Assembly: GCA_017543415.1 (NCBI GenBank)
Contig: JAFYGD010000044.1
Location: 1 to 9,230 of the forward strand
DNA length: 9,230 nucleotides
Direction: 5' to 3'
From: Eubacterium sp.
GTDB taxonomy: Bacteria > Bacillota > Clostridia > Oscillospirales > Acutalibacteraceae
The notes beneath the pieces are model-generated. The model was not told the DNA's origin and did not search any database. It was given only the letters and a program-made list of their open reading frames with translations. The translations under genes were made by a program, and so were the position numbers. Numbering within the stretch: the stretch's first letter is position 1; the number at the start of each line of letters is the position of its first letter. Shown one piece after another: positions 1 through 7,854 of the stretch.

Positions 1-473
1 AAGATGATTTTCTTGGGGTTGCGGAGCTTAATCTGCGTAATAGCGTCAATAGCCGAGCCGCCCGTTGCAAGCATCGGGTCAACAACAAATACATATCTTC
101 TTTCAATGTCCTTGGGGAGCTTGCAATAGTATTCAACGGGCTGAAGAGTTTCCTCATCTCTGTAAAGACCGATATGGCCGATACGGGCTGCGGGAACCAT
201 TTTAATACAGCCGTCAACCATTCCGAGACCTGCGCGGAGAATGGGAACGAAGGCGAGCTTTCTGCCGGCAATCTGCTTACAGTCGGCAATACCGCAGGGA
301 GTTTCAACCTTAATATCCTCAGTTGGAAGGTCACGGGTTGCTTCAAACATCATAAGCATTGCAATTTCGTCGACAAGACGGCGGAACTCCATCGTTCTTG
401 TTTTAACATCACGGAGAATGCTGAGCTTATGCTGAATAAGCGGATGGTCAAAAATAACAACTTTTCTTTCCAT
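1..473 (-). CDS. upp: Uracil phosphoribosyltransferase, 3' end missing
   Basis: Salvages uracil by converting uracil plus PRPP to UMP and pyrophosphate in the cytoplasm. The 157 residues present start [20 protein letters not shown], the typical Upp N-terminus, with ILRAGLGM at residues 78-85 and the PRPP-binding loop [11 protein letters not shown] at 131-141. The family is usually about 209 residues, so roughly the last 50, including the uracil-binding C-terminal region, lie beyond the left edge. The ATG at 471-473 is preceded by AAAGGAG (482-488), which fixes the start. The gene has its own promoter downstream of uvrA and follows the uvrBA operon in the same direction. I see no PyrR-type attenuator in the roughly 25-nt leader. 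The identification is secure and nothing suggests the gene is broken; it is only cut by the window. Confidence 0.96.
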   Translation of the reverse strand, partial: MERKVVIFDHPLIQHKLSILRDVKTRTMEFRRLVDEIAMLMMFEATRDLPTEDIKVETPCGIADCKQIAGRKLAFVPILRAGLGMVDGCIKMVPAARIGHIGLYRDEETLQPVEYYCKLPKDIERRYVFVVDPMLATGGSAIDAITQIKLRNPKKII

Positions 474-504
474 AAATACTGCTCCTTTGTTTTTTATCTT
501 TACA

Positions 505-533
505 ATAATATCAAATACAGTCTGATAACGCAA
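505..533 (-). promoter_or_regulatory. Putative sigma-A promoter of upp
   Basis: On the minus strand TTGCGT (528-533) is followed after 17 bp by TATTAT (505-510). The -10 box matches consensus at five of six positions and the -35 box at about three of six, so this is a moderate promoter. The predicted transcription start is near 498, giving a leader of about 25 nt that contains the upp ribosome binding site. It lies between the inverted repeat at 541-582 and the gene, so upp can be transcribed independently of uvrBA. Confidence 0.55.
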
Positions 534-540
534 TTAAAAT

Positions 541-582
541 AAGGTTACAATCGGACTATTTTTGTAATCCTATTGTAACCTT
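541..582 (-). terminator. Inverted repeat after uvrA: weak terminator or operator
   Basis: AAGGTTACAAT (541-551) and ATTGTAACCTT (572-582) are perfect 11-bp inverted arms around a 20-nt centre. The centre contains a third related half-site, TTGTAATCC (562-570). On the minus strand the hairpin begins 16 nt after the uvrA stop and is followed by ATTTTAATT. This could act as an intrinsic terminator, but the stem is AT-rich and the loop long. It also ends only 8 bp upstream of the upp -35 box, the right place for an operator. The sequence does not decide between these; termination of uvrA transcripts is slightly favoured. Confidence 0.45.
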
Positions 583-597
583 ACACAATATATAGTT

Positions 598-3435
598 TTA
601 TCGCTTCAGAACCTTGCGGAGATATTGTCCCGTATAGGATTCCTCTACCTCTGCAACCTCCTCGGGAGTACCGCAGGCGACAACCGTTCCGCCGCCCTTT
701 CCGCCCTCGGGTCCGAGGTCGATTATATGGTCGGCGCACTTGATAACATCAAGGTTATGCTCAATTACAACAACGGTATTTCCCGAATTTACAAGGGTGT
801 TAAGAACGTCAAGCAGCTTTGAAACGTCGGCGGTATGAAGCCCCGTTGTAGGCTCGTCAAGAATATAGATTGTTCTTCCCGTTGAGCGCTTTGCAAGCTC
901 TGTTGCAAGTTTCACCCTCTGAGCCTCGCCGCCCGAAAGAGTGGGAGCGGGCTGACCGAGCTTAACGTAGCCGAGCCCTACAGCACATAAGGTCTGGAGC
1001 TTGCGTGCAATTTTAGGCTGCGCCTCAAAGAATTCAAGCGCTTCGTCAACGGTCATTTCAAGAACATCGTAAATGTTCTTTCCCCTGAATTTAACTTCAA
1101 GGGTTTCACGGTTATAGCGCCTGCCTGAGCAGACCTCGCACGGAACGTAAACGTCCGCAAGGAAATGCATTTCAATTTTAACGATACCGTCGCCCTGGCA
1201 AGCCTCGCACCTGCCGCCCTTTACATTAAATGAAAAACGGTTGGGCTTGAATCCCTTTTTCTTGGCGTCGCTTGTCTGCGCATATAAATCGCGTATGTCA
1301 TTGAAAACGCCCGTATAGGTTGCGGGGTTGGAACGCGGCGTTCTTCCGATTGGCGACTGGTCAATATCAATAACCTTATCAAGCGCGTCAAGCCCTTTCA
1401 TTGAAGAATACTTTCCCGTACGCTTTTTGGCGCGGTTAAGTCTGTTTGCAAGGTGTTTAAACAGTATTTCGTTTACGAGCGAGCTTTTGCCCGAACCCGA
1501 AACGCCCGTTACTGCAATAAACTTGCCGAGCGGGAATTCAACGTCAATGTTTTTAAGGTTGTTTTCCTGCGCGCCGTAAACGGTAAGCTTTTTGCCGTTG
1601 CCTGCCCTGCGCTTTGAAGGAACGGGAATAAAGCGCTTTCCGCTGAGGTACTGACCAGTTATACTTTCCTCGCATGCCATTACTTCTTCGGGAGTGCCCG
1701 CCGCAATAAGCTCTCCGCCGTGGATACCTGCGCCGGGACCTATATCAACAAGATAATCGGCTGCGCGCATTGTATCCTCATCGTGTTCAACTACAATTAA
1801 GGTATTGCCCAAATCGCGCAGGTGGCGCAGAGTGCCGAGCAGCTTTTCATTATCCCTTTGGTGAAGCCCGATTGAAGGCTCGTCAAGGATATAGAGAACG
1901 CCCATAAGCGACGAGCCAATCTGGGTTGCAAGTCGTATACGCTGCGCCTCGCCGCCCGAAAGGGTTCCGCTGTCGCGCGAAAGCGAAAGATAATCAAGAC
2001 CGACGGAATTAAGGAAGGTAAGCCTTTCCTTTATTTCACGGATTACGAGCTTGCCTATCATCTGTTCCTTTTCATTGAGCTTTAGGTTGTCAATAAATTC
2101 AAGCTCCTCATTGATTGAGAGCTTACAGAATTCATAAATATTAAGACCGCCTACGGTTACGGCAAGCGACTGCGGCTTTAAGCGGGCGCCCTTACAGTCG
2201 TTGCACTTACAGTCGCGCATTACGCTTTCAATTTCTGTTCTTGCGTAGTCTGATGAGGTTTCCTTATATCTTCTCTGAAGATTGCAGATTACGCCCTCAA
2301 AATCGTTCATATAGGTACCCGAACCGTAAGAGGTAACGCGCTTCATTTTCAGTTTTCTTCCGTTGGTGCCGTAAAGGATAACGCGTACAGCCTCATCGCC
2401 GAGCATTTCAACAGGCATATCAAGCGAGAAGTTATATTCCCTTGCAAGCGCGTCAAGATACATTCTTGCTATTGAGCCGCCTTCGGCAACATTCCAGCCG
2501 CTTGCCTTAATTGCGCCCTGATTGATGGAAAGCTTTTTATCGGGAATAATCAAATCCTCGTCAATCTCCTTGAAAATGCCGAGTCCGTCACACTTCGGAC
2601 AGGCGCCGAACGGGTTGTTGAAGGAGAACATACGCGGGCTCATTTCCTCAATGGAAACACCGTGCTCGGGGCAGGCGTAATTAAGCGAAAACAGCTCGTC
2701 GTGCGGGTTATCCCTGTCTGCAATATTAATAAGGACAATACCGTCCGAAAGGCACGTTGCGGTTTCAATGCTGTCGCTTAAACGAGATTTGATTTCGGGT
2801 TTCAGCACAAGGCGGTCTACAACGATTTCGATATTGTGCTTGATATTCTTTTCAAGCTTTATATCGTCCGCCAAATCATACATTTCGCCGTCAATTCTTG
2901 CACGGACAAAGCCCTGCTTTGACGCGTCAGCAAGCTCTTTTACATACTCGCCCTTTTTGCCCCTTGCAATAGGCGCCATTACCTGAAACCTTGTACCCTC
3001 GGGCAGTTCCATTACCTTATCAACAATCTGGTCAACGGTCTGCTGGGTTATTTCCCTGCCGCAGACGGTACAGTGCGGAATACCGATACGCGCCCACAAA
3101 AGACGCAGATAATCGTAAATTTCGGTTACTGTACCTACGGTTGAACGCGGGTTTTTGCTTGTTGTTTTCTGGTCAATGGATATAGCGGGAGAAAGCCCCT
3201 CAATGTAATCAACATCGGGCTTTTCCATCTGACCGAGGAACATCCTTGCATAAGACGAAAGGCTTTCGACGTAACGCCTTTGACCTTCCGCGTAAATGGT
3301 ATCAAAAGCAAGCGAGCTTTTACCCGAGCCCGAAAGCCCCGTAAACACCACAAGCTTGTCCCTTGGAATTTCAATATCAATGTTTTTAAGGTTGTGCTCA
3401 CGCGCACCTTTTACGGTTATGTTTTTTATCATCAC
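598..3435 (-). CDS. uvrA: Excinuclease ABC subunit A
   Basis: Damage-recognition ATPase of nucleotide excision repair; a UvrA dimer finds distorted DNA with UvrB and loads UvrB there. The 945-residue length is normal for the family. Visible in order: Walker A GLSGSGKS (33-40), a first zinc module with C255, H258, C279 and C282 (a CxxH...CxxC form), ABC signature LSGGEAQR (492-499), Walker B YILDEP (515-520), second Walker A GVSGSGKS (644-651), second zinc module with C743, C746, C766 and C769, second signature (833-840) and second Walker B YILDEP (857-862). It follows uvrB directly. The GTG at 3433-3435 shares one base with the uvrB TAG, but an ATG at 3430-3432 sits 7 nt after GAGG (3440-3443), whereas the GTG is only 4 nt away. 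The ATG, giving 944 residues, may be the true start. Confidence 0.98.
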   Translation of the reverse strand: MMIKNITVKGAREHNLKNIDIEIPRDKLVVFTGLSGSGKSSLAFDTIYAEGQRRYVESLSSYARMFLGQMEKPDVDYIEGLSPAISIDQKTTSKNPRSTVGTVTEIYDYLRLLWARIGIPHCTVCGREITQQTVDQIVDKVMELPEGTRFQVMAPIARGKKGEYVKELADASKQGFVRARIDGEMYDLADDIKLEKNIKHNIEIVVDRLVLKPEIKSRLSDSIETATCLSDGIVLINIADRDNPHDELFSLNYACPEHGVSIEEMSPRMFSFNNPFGACPKCDGLGIFKEIDEDLIIPDKKLSINQGAIKASGWNVAEGGSIARMYLDALAREYNFSLDMPVEMLGDEAVRVILYGTNGRKLKMKRVTSYGSGTYMNDFEGVICNLQRRYKETSSDYARTEIESVMRDCKCNDCKGARLKPQSLAVTVGGLNIYEFCKLSINEELEFIDNLKLNEKEQMIGKLVIREIKERLTFLNSVGLDYLSLSRDSGTLSGGEAQRIRLATQIGSSLMGVLYILDEPSIGLHQRDNEKLLGTLRHLRDLGNTLIVVEHDEDTMRAADYLVDIGPGAGIHGGELIAAGTPEEVMACEESITGQYLSGKRFIPVPSKRRAGNGKKLTVYGAQENNLKNIDVEFPLGKFIAVTGVSGSGKSSLVNEILFKHLANRLNRAKKRTGKYSSMKGLDALDKVIDIDQSPIGRTPRSNPATYTGVFNDIRDLYAQTSDAKKKGFKPNRFSFNVKGGRCEACQGDGIVKIEMHFLADVYVPCEVCSGRRYNRETLEVKFRGKNIYDVLEMTVDEALEFFEAQPKIARKLQTLCAVGLGYVKLGQPAPTLSGGEAQRVKLATELAKRSTGRTIYILDEPTTGLHTADVSKLLDVLNTLVNSGNTVVVIEHNLDVIKCADHIIDLGPEGGKGGGTVVACGTPEEVAEVEESYTGQYLRKVLKR

Positions 3436-5390
3436 TAATCCTCGGACAGTTCTTTAATTTTATCGCGAAGGAAGGCGGCGTGCTCGAATTCAAGCAGCTT
3501 TGCGGCTTCCTTCATTTCACGGGTAAGCTTTTCAATCATAACCTTGCGCTCCTTTGCGGTCATACGTCTTCCGCGGGAGTCAAGGTTTTCTTTACTTGTA
3601 ATTTCAATGACGTCGCGAACGCTCTTCTTAATTGTTTTCGGCGTTATTCCGTGGGCGGCGTTATATTCCTCCTGAATACTCCTGCGGCGCAGGGTTTCGG
3701 TTATGGCGCGTTCCATAGAAGGAGTTACGCTGTCTGCATACATAATAACCTCGCCGTTTTCGTTTCTTGCCGCACGTCCGATAGTCTGAACGAGAGAGGT
3801 TTCGCTTCTTAAAAAGCCCTCCTTATCGGCGTCAAGAATTGCAACAAGCGACACTTCGGGAATATCAAGACCTTCACGCAGAAGGTTGATACCGACAAGC
3901 ACGTCAAAATTACCGAGACGCAAATCACGGATAATTTCCATACGCTCAATAGTATCAACATCGTGGTGCATATATCTTACCTTGATGTCAAATTCCTCAA
4001 GGTAGGCGGTCAAATCCTCCGCCATTTTCTTGGTAAGGGTGGTTACAAGCACCCTTTCGCCGCGCTCGGTTCTTATATTGATTTCGGAAACAAGGTCGTC
4101 CATCTGGTCCTCGGTTGGCTTAACAATAACATTCGGGTCAAGCAGCCCCGTAGGTCTTATAACCTGTTCGACAATCTGCGTTGAACGCTCCTTTTCAAAG
4201 CTGCCGGGCGTTGCCGAGGTAAAGATAACCTGATTGATTTTTGAATAGAACTCGTCAAAGGTCAGCGGGCGGTTATCGTAAGCCGAAGGAAGCCTGAAGC
4301 CGAAATCAATAAGGCTTGTTTTACGCGAACGGTCCCCCCCGTACATACCGTGAACCTGCGGGAGCATAACGTGGCTTTCGTCTACGAAAAGAAGGAAGTC
4401 GTCGGGGAAATAATCAAGCAGAGTAAACGGCGCCGCGCCCGGCTTTCTACCGCTCATAATACGGGAATAGTTTTCAATTCCCTTGCAAAAGCCCGTTTCC
4501 TCAAGCATTTCAATATCGTTCATTGTACGCTCGCGGATTCGCTGCGCTTCAAGCAGCTTGCCCTTTTCCTCAAAATACTTAACGCGCTGCGTCATTTCGT
4601 TATATATTTCCTCAAGCGCCTTTTCAAGCCTTTCACGGCTTACAACATAAAGCGAAGCGGGATAAATTGCCGCGTGGGAAAGAATGCCCTGCGTTTTGCC
4701 CGTAAGCGGGTCAATTTCCGATATTCTGTCAATCTCATCGCCGAAAAATTCAACGCGGATTGCGGTGCCGCTGCTGCCCGCGGGAAAGATTTCAACCGTA
4801 TCTCCGCGAACCCTGAATTTGTTACGGACAAAATTAATATCGTTGCGCTCGTACTGAATTTCAACAAGCTTGTTTATAAGCTCATCGCGCTCCTTCTGCA
4901 TACCCTGCCTTAAGGAAATAACCATATTCTGATAATCAACGGGGTCACCGATTGAATAGATACACGAAACAGAGGCTACGATAATAACATCGCGCCTTTC
5001 GGCAAGTGCGGAGGCGGCGCTGTGGCGGAGCTTATCAATCTCGTCATTTATTGCGCTGTCCTTTTCAATATAGGTATCGGTTGTAGGAACATACGCTTCG
5101 GGCTGATAGTAATCGTAATAGGATACGAAATACTCAACGGCGTTATTCGGGAAGAACTCCTTGAACTCGCTGCAAAGCTGCGCCGCAAGAGTTTTATTAT
5201 GGGCAAGCACGAGAGTGGGCTTATTTACCTTCTGGATAATATTCGCCATTGTAAAGGTTTTGCCCGAGCCCGTAACGCCCATAAGCGTTTGCTCCTTATC
5301 GCCGCGCAGCACGCCTTCGGCAAGCTTTTCAATAGCCTGCGGCTGGTCGCCCGTAGGTCTGTATTCGGAAACTAATTCAAATTTATCCAT
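3435..5390 (-). CDS. uvrB: Excinuclease ABC subunit B
   Basis: DNA helicase-like repair subunit that receives damaged DNA from UvrA, verifies the lesion and recruits UvrC for incision. The 651 residues are full length. Motifs seen: Walker A GVTGSGKT (38-45), the strand-separating beta-hairpin rich in tyrosine ([10 protein letters not shown], about 91-115), DESH helicase motif II (337-340), motif [10 protein letters not shown] (535-542) and a C-terminal UVR domain (about 613-648), the expected UvrC contact. The ATG at 5388-5390 is chosen because [20 protein letters not shown] matches the family start; the AAGGA at 5402-5406 is rather far, 11 nt away. First gene of the uvrBA operon, divergent from the pseudouridine synthase gene. 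A seven-G run (minus strand, 4334-4340) lies in the codons for Y-G-G-D, but the frame is intact. Confidence 0.98.
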   Translation of the reverse strand: MDKFELVSEYRPTGDQPQAIEKLAEGVLRGDKEQTLMGVTGSGKTFTMANIIQKVNKPTLVLAHNKTLAAQLCSEFKEFFPNNAVEYFVSYYDYYQPEAYVPTTDTYIEKDSAINDEIDKLRHSAASALAERRDVIIVASVSCIYSIGDPVDYQNMVISLRQGMQKERDELINKLVEIQYERNDINFVRNKFRVRGDTVEIFPAGSSGTAIRVEFFGDEIDRISEIDPLTGKTQGILSHAAIYPASLYVVSRERLEKALEEIYNEMTQRVKYFEEKGKLLEAQRIRERTMNDIEMLEETGFCKGIENYSRIMSGRKPGAAPFTLLDYFPDDFLLFVDESHVMLPQVHGMYGGDRSRKTSLIDFGFRLPSAYDNRPLTFDEFYSKINQVIFTSATPGSFEKERSTQIVEQVIRPTGLLDPNVIVKPTEDQMDDLVSEINIRTERGERVLVTTLTKKMAEDLTAYLEEFDIKVRYMHHDVDTIERMEIIRDLRLGNFDVLVGINLLREGLDIPEVSLVAILDADKEGFLRSETSLVQTIGRAARNENGEVIMYADSVTPSMERAITETLRRRSIQEEYNAAHGITPKTIKKSVRDVIEITSKENLDSRGRRMTAKERKVMIEKLTREMKEAAKLLEFEHAAFLRDKIKELSED

Positions 5391-5425
5391 ATAAAATATT
5401 TTCCTTAAAAATGTGTATTCAGTAT

Positions 5426-5454
5426 ATTATACAATAAGCTGAAACCAAAGTCAA
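5426..5454 (-). promoter_or_regulatory. Strong sigma-A promoter of uvrBA
   Basis: TTGACT (5449-5454), a 17-bp spacer and TATAAT (5426-5431) on the minus strand match consensus at eleven of twelve positions. The predicted start is near 5419, giving a leader of about 28 nt. The -10 region overlaps a small palindrome, GTATA-T-TATAC (5422-5432). No GAAC or GTTC half-site of a Gram-positive LexA box is present anywhere in the 109-bp gap, so SOS control at this promoter is not supported by the sequence. Confidence 0.85.
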
Positions 5455-5464
5455 CAAAGTGAGT

Positions 5465-5493
5465 TTGACAAGGCTTATTTAATTAACTATAAT
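5465..5493 (+). promoter_or_regulatory. Perfect consensus promoter, probably leaderless
   Basis: TTGACA (5465-5470), exactly 17 bp, then TATAAT (5488-5493): a twelve-of-twelve sigma-A match. Only six bases separate the -10 box from the ATG at 5500, so the predicted +1 is the A of the start codon. The -35 box is 10 bp from the -35 box of the divergent uvrB promoter, so two polymerases would compete for the same stretch. Confidence 0.85.
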
Positions 5494-5499
5494 AAGGCT

Positions 5500-6432
5500 A
5501 TGAAAAAAATAACGGTTACTGCAAACGATAGCGGACAGAGGCTTGACAGATTTTTACAAAAAACCTTTGAAAGCCTGCCGCAGTCAATGATGCACAAGCA
5601 GATAAGAAAAAAGAACATAAAGCTAAACCGCAAAAGGTGCGCTCCCGAGCAGATAATCAACGAGGGCGACGTTATTGAGCTTTACCTCAACGACGACCTT
5701 TTAATACCGAAGAAAAAGCATTTTGACTTTCTCGGCGCACCGAAGCTTGACGGTATAGTTTATGAAGATGAAAACATAATAATAATTGATAAAAAGCAGG
5801 GCGTACTCTGCCACCCCGACGGCAGGGAATACGTTAACACGCTTGTTTCCTCATTAAAGCGGTATCTTTTTGAAAAGGGCGAATGGGAGCCCGAAAAAGA
5901 GAACAGCTTTTCCCCCGCCCTTGCAAACAGGATTGACCGCAACACGGGCGGGCTAGTTATAGGCGTTAAGAATTTCAACGCTCTTAAAATTATCAGCGAA
6001 AAAATCAAGAAACGCGAAATTGACAAATACTACCTTGCGCTTGCCGAAGGTAAATTTGATAAGGAAAGCGACACGCTGACTGGTTACCTTACCAAGGATG
6101 AAAAGAAAAATATGGTTAAGGTAAGCAAAACAGAAAGCGACGGCGCAAAAAAAATAGTAACCAAATATAAGGTACTTGATTACAAAGACGGATTAAGCCT
6201 TGTTGAAATAGAGCTTTTAACGGGCAGAACGCACCAGATAAGGGCGCACCTTGCTTCAATAGGTCATCCGCTTGCGGGTGACGGAAAGTACGGCAGCAAA
6301 CACGGAAGGTTCAGGCAGCAGCTTTATTCCTACAAGCTGCGCTTTAACTTCAGCAGTGACGCGGGCGAACTTAACTATTTAAGCGGTAAAGAGTTTACGG
6401 GAAGCCGCACGGAGGAATTTTATGGAAGATAA
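5500..6432 (+). CDS. RluA-family RNA pseudouridine synthase
   Basis: Isomerises specific uridines to pseudouridine, most likely in 23S rRNA; the exact site cannot be told from sequence. The 310 residues hold an N-terminal S4 RNA-binding domain (about 1-62, starting MKKITVTANDSGQRLDRFLQ), then the catalytic domain with NRIDRNTGG (143-151; D146 is the expected catalytic aspartate) and RTHQIRAHL (243-251). The usual HRLD-TSG form is replaced by NRID-TGG, a variant I recall from clostridial homologues, so it need not mean loss of activity. The start is unusual: there is no spaced ribosome binding site, AAGG (5494-5497) lies 2 nt from the ATG, and the promoter puts +1 at the ATG. The S4 domain begins at this ATG, so a later start is unlikely. 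It overlaps the next gene by 11 bp. Confidence 0.93.
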   Translation: MKKITVTANDSGQRLDRFLQKTFESLPQSMMHKQIRKKNIKLNRKRCAPEQIINEGDVIELYLNDDLLIPKKKHFDFLGAPKLDGIVYEDENIIIIDKKQGVLCHPDGREYVNTLVSSLKRYLFEKGEWEPEKENSFSPALANRIDRNTGGLVIGVKNFNALKIISEKIKKREIDKYYLALAEGKFDKESDTLTGYLTKDEKKNMVKVSKTESDGAKKIVTKYKVLDYKDGLSLVEIELLTGRTHQIRAHLASIGHPLAGDGKYGSKHGRFRQQLYSYKLRFNFSSDAGELNYLSGKEFTGSRTEEFYGR

Positions 6433-6874
6433 AAAAATACAAATTCACTCCCCTGCGTACTTTTTCGCATTAATATGCTATGACATAACCAATCTGTTCT
6501 TTATCTGCGTTATATTATACAGTTACGGTAAGGAAAGAAAGTCTGTATATATTGCTACCCTGGCAATTCTTTTATGCGTTGAAATCATTGCAGCTATCGT
6601 AATGCTTTTAGAAAAAAAGAAAGCCGTTGTTTTTACAAAGGATACGGTTGAATTTACCTTTATTGACGAAAACAACGCTTACGCTTTAAATGAAATTGAA
6701 AAAGTTGAAACGCACAGGGACGCGGGCGCTTCGCTGAAGAAGGGCTTTGTTGACAGATATTCAAGCGTTATCCTTTATCTTAAGGACGGAAGCGTTGCAA
6801 CGGTTGAGCTTGGATTAACAACTAATGGAAAGCTCAAAAAAATTGAAAACGAAATAAATAAAAGGACGGTTTAA
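6422..6874 (+). CDS. Small two-helix membrane protein, unknown function
   Basis: I do not recognise the family. The 150 residues show two hydrophobic segments (about 12-33 and 41-63) separated by a short charged turn (GKERK). A soluble C-terminal part of about 85 residues follows, with alternating hydrophobic residues (VVFTKDTVEFTF, then SSVILYLKDGSVATVEL). That layout resembles bacterial PH-like domain membrane proteins, but this is only a shape-based guess. The ATG lies inside the end of the pseudouridine synthase gene, with GGAGG (6411-6415) 6 nt upstream, so the start is well supported and translation is probably coupled. It should depend on the leaderless promoter at 5465, as no other promoter is evident. 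Its stop codon lies in the apex of the terminator hairpin. Confidence 0.85.
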   Translation: MEDKKIQIHSPAYFFALICYDITNLFFICVILYSYGKERKSVYIATLAILLCVEIIAAIVMLLEKKKAVVFTKDTVEFTFIDENNAYALNEIEKVETHRDAGASLKKGFVDRYSSVILYLKDGSVATVELGLTTNGKLKKIENEINKRTV

Positions 6875-6884
6875 CCGTCCTTTT
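6860..6884. terminator. Bidirectional intrinsic terminator between convergent genes
   Basis: AAAAGGACGGTT (6860-6871) and AACCGTCCTTTT (6873-6884) are perfect 12-bp arms around a single central T. T-rich tracts follow on both strands (TTTTATTATTTG rightwards, TTTTATTTATTTCG leftwards), so it can stop transcripts of the membrane-protein gene and of the hydrolase gene. The plus-strand stop codon TAA (6872-6874) is in the hairpin, and the minus-strand stop (6886-6888) is one base beyond it. Confidence 0.92.
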
Positions 6885-6885
6885 A

Positions 6886-7842
6886 TTATTTGATGTATTT
6901 ATCAATAAATTCGTCAAGCTTTTTCTGATAGCCTTCGGTATCAACAACAATGCTTGAGGCGTGAACCGCGTTGTCAACGATAAGGATATCCTTTTCGTTA
7001 CCGCAGAGGTTGTAAAGCTCCTCTCCCATATAGGTTGGAACAAAATCGTCCGCAGCACCGTGAACGAAGAGCATCGGGACCCTTGAATTTATAACGCTCT
7101 GCCTTACATCGGTATCCGCAAGGTCATAGCCTGCAAGGCGTTTATTGAGGTAGTTCATACCTTTAAGAATATACGGTGCCGTTTTCTTAATTCCCGCGCC
7201 TGCGGCAACAGAGGTAAATTCATCTATTGCGCTTGTATACGGACAGTCCGCAACAATAAGCTTAACCTGGGGCGGAACCTTATCCGCCATCCGGCAAACG
7301 GTTGCGCCGCCCATTGAAACGCCGTGGAGAGTTATTGATATATCCTCGCCGAAGCGGTCAATAAGATAATTCAGCCACTTGAGCATGTCCTGACTTTCAT
7401 AATAGTCAAATCCTACCCAGTCGCCGCCGCTTTCGCCGGACGCGGTATGGTCAACGGCTAAATAGTTAAAACCCTTATCGTGATAATACTTAAAGAAATT
7501 TGCGGAGTCGCCCCTGTGGTTTGCACGATAGCCGTGGGCAAAAACAGTAAACACCTTTGAGGGCTTATCAGCCATAAGGAGAAAGCCCTTGAGTTCCTCT
7601 CCTCTGTCGCTGTTCATGGTAATTGTTTCAATATCCTGACTGTCAACCCACTTCATACTTTCTTCGCACATCTTATGAAGCGGCTCATACTCGCCGTTAT
7701 CCGTCATTTCCATAACGCGCTTTGCAAGGCCCTTGGGTATAGTTTCCTTATACATAACATCAAGATAGGAATGGATTGCAAAGGCGCCTATGCCGGCGGC
7801 TGCGCCGAGCCCTGCAAGAGCAAATACAGTTGATTTTTTCAT
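6886..7842 (-). CDS. Membrane-anchored alpha/beta hydrolase
   Basis: A serine hydrolase of the alpha/beta fold, similar in layout to the uncharacterised B. subtilis YqkD type; the substrate is unknown. The 318 residues begin with an uncleaved-looking signal anchor (about 4-27, rich in A and G, no lipobox). HGY at 103-105 fits the oxyanion region. The triad is visible: nucleophile S176 in GVSMG (174-178), acid D265 or D266 in HGAADDFVP (261-269), and H294 in NAVHASS. With this anchor the catalytic domain is expected outside the membrane. Start ATG 7840-7842 has AGGTG (7848-7852) 5 nt away. It follows the lipoprotein gene by 12 nt and shares its promoter, suggesting they act in the same compartment. 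It ends at the shared terminator. Confidence 0.9.
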   Translation of the reverse strand: MKKSTVFALAGLGAAAGIGAFAIHSYLDVMYKETIPKGLAKRVMEMTDNGEYEPLHKMCEESMKWVDSQDIETITMNSDRGEELKGFLLMADKPSKVFTVFAHGYRANHRGDSANFFKYYHDKGFNYLAVDHTASGESGGDWVGFDYYESQDMLKWLNYLIDRFGEDISITLHGVSMGGATVCRMADKVPPQVKLIVADCPYTSAIDEFTSVAAGAGIKKTAPYILKGMNYLNKRLAGYDLADTDVRQSVINSRVPMLFVHGAADDFVPTYMGEELYNLCGNEKDILIVDNAVHASSIVVDTEGYQKKLDEFIDKYIK

Positions 7843-7854
7843 TTTATCACCTAC

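Noticed and set aside
143..250. Leading-strand style CRISPR or tandem repeats anywhere in the window
   Set aside because: I saw no regularly spaced direct repeats in any region; the similar stretches in uvrA (two Walker A and two LSGGEAQR sites) come from its duplicated ATPase domains.
474..500. PyrR-type attenuator or riboswitch in the upp leader
   Set aside because: The predicted leader is only about 25 nt and contains no stem-loop or PyrR-binding motif.
174..542. 122-codon plus-strand frame at the left edge
   Set aside because: It is antisense to upp over its coding part and runs into the upp promoter; its composition fits a shadow of the real gene.
4350..4913. 187-codon open frame on the plus strand inside uvrB
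   Set aside because: It is antisense to the conserved core of uvrB, has no ribosome binding site or recognisable domain, and is explained by codon bias of the real gene.
5926..5952. Inactive pseudouridine synthase because of NRID-TGG instead of HRLD-TSG
   Set aside because: The catalytic aspartate and surrounding Arg are kept, and the variant is one I recall from clostridial homologues, so loss of function is not supported.
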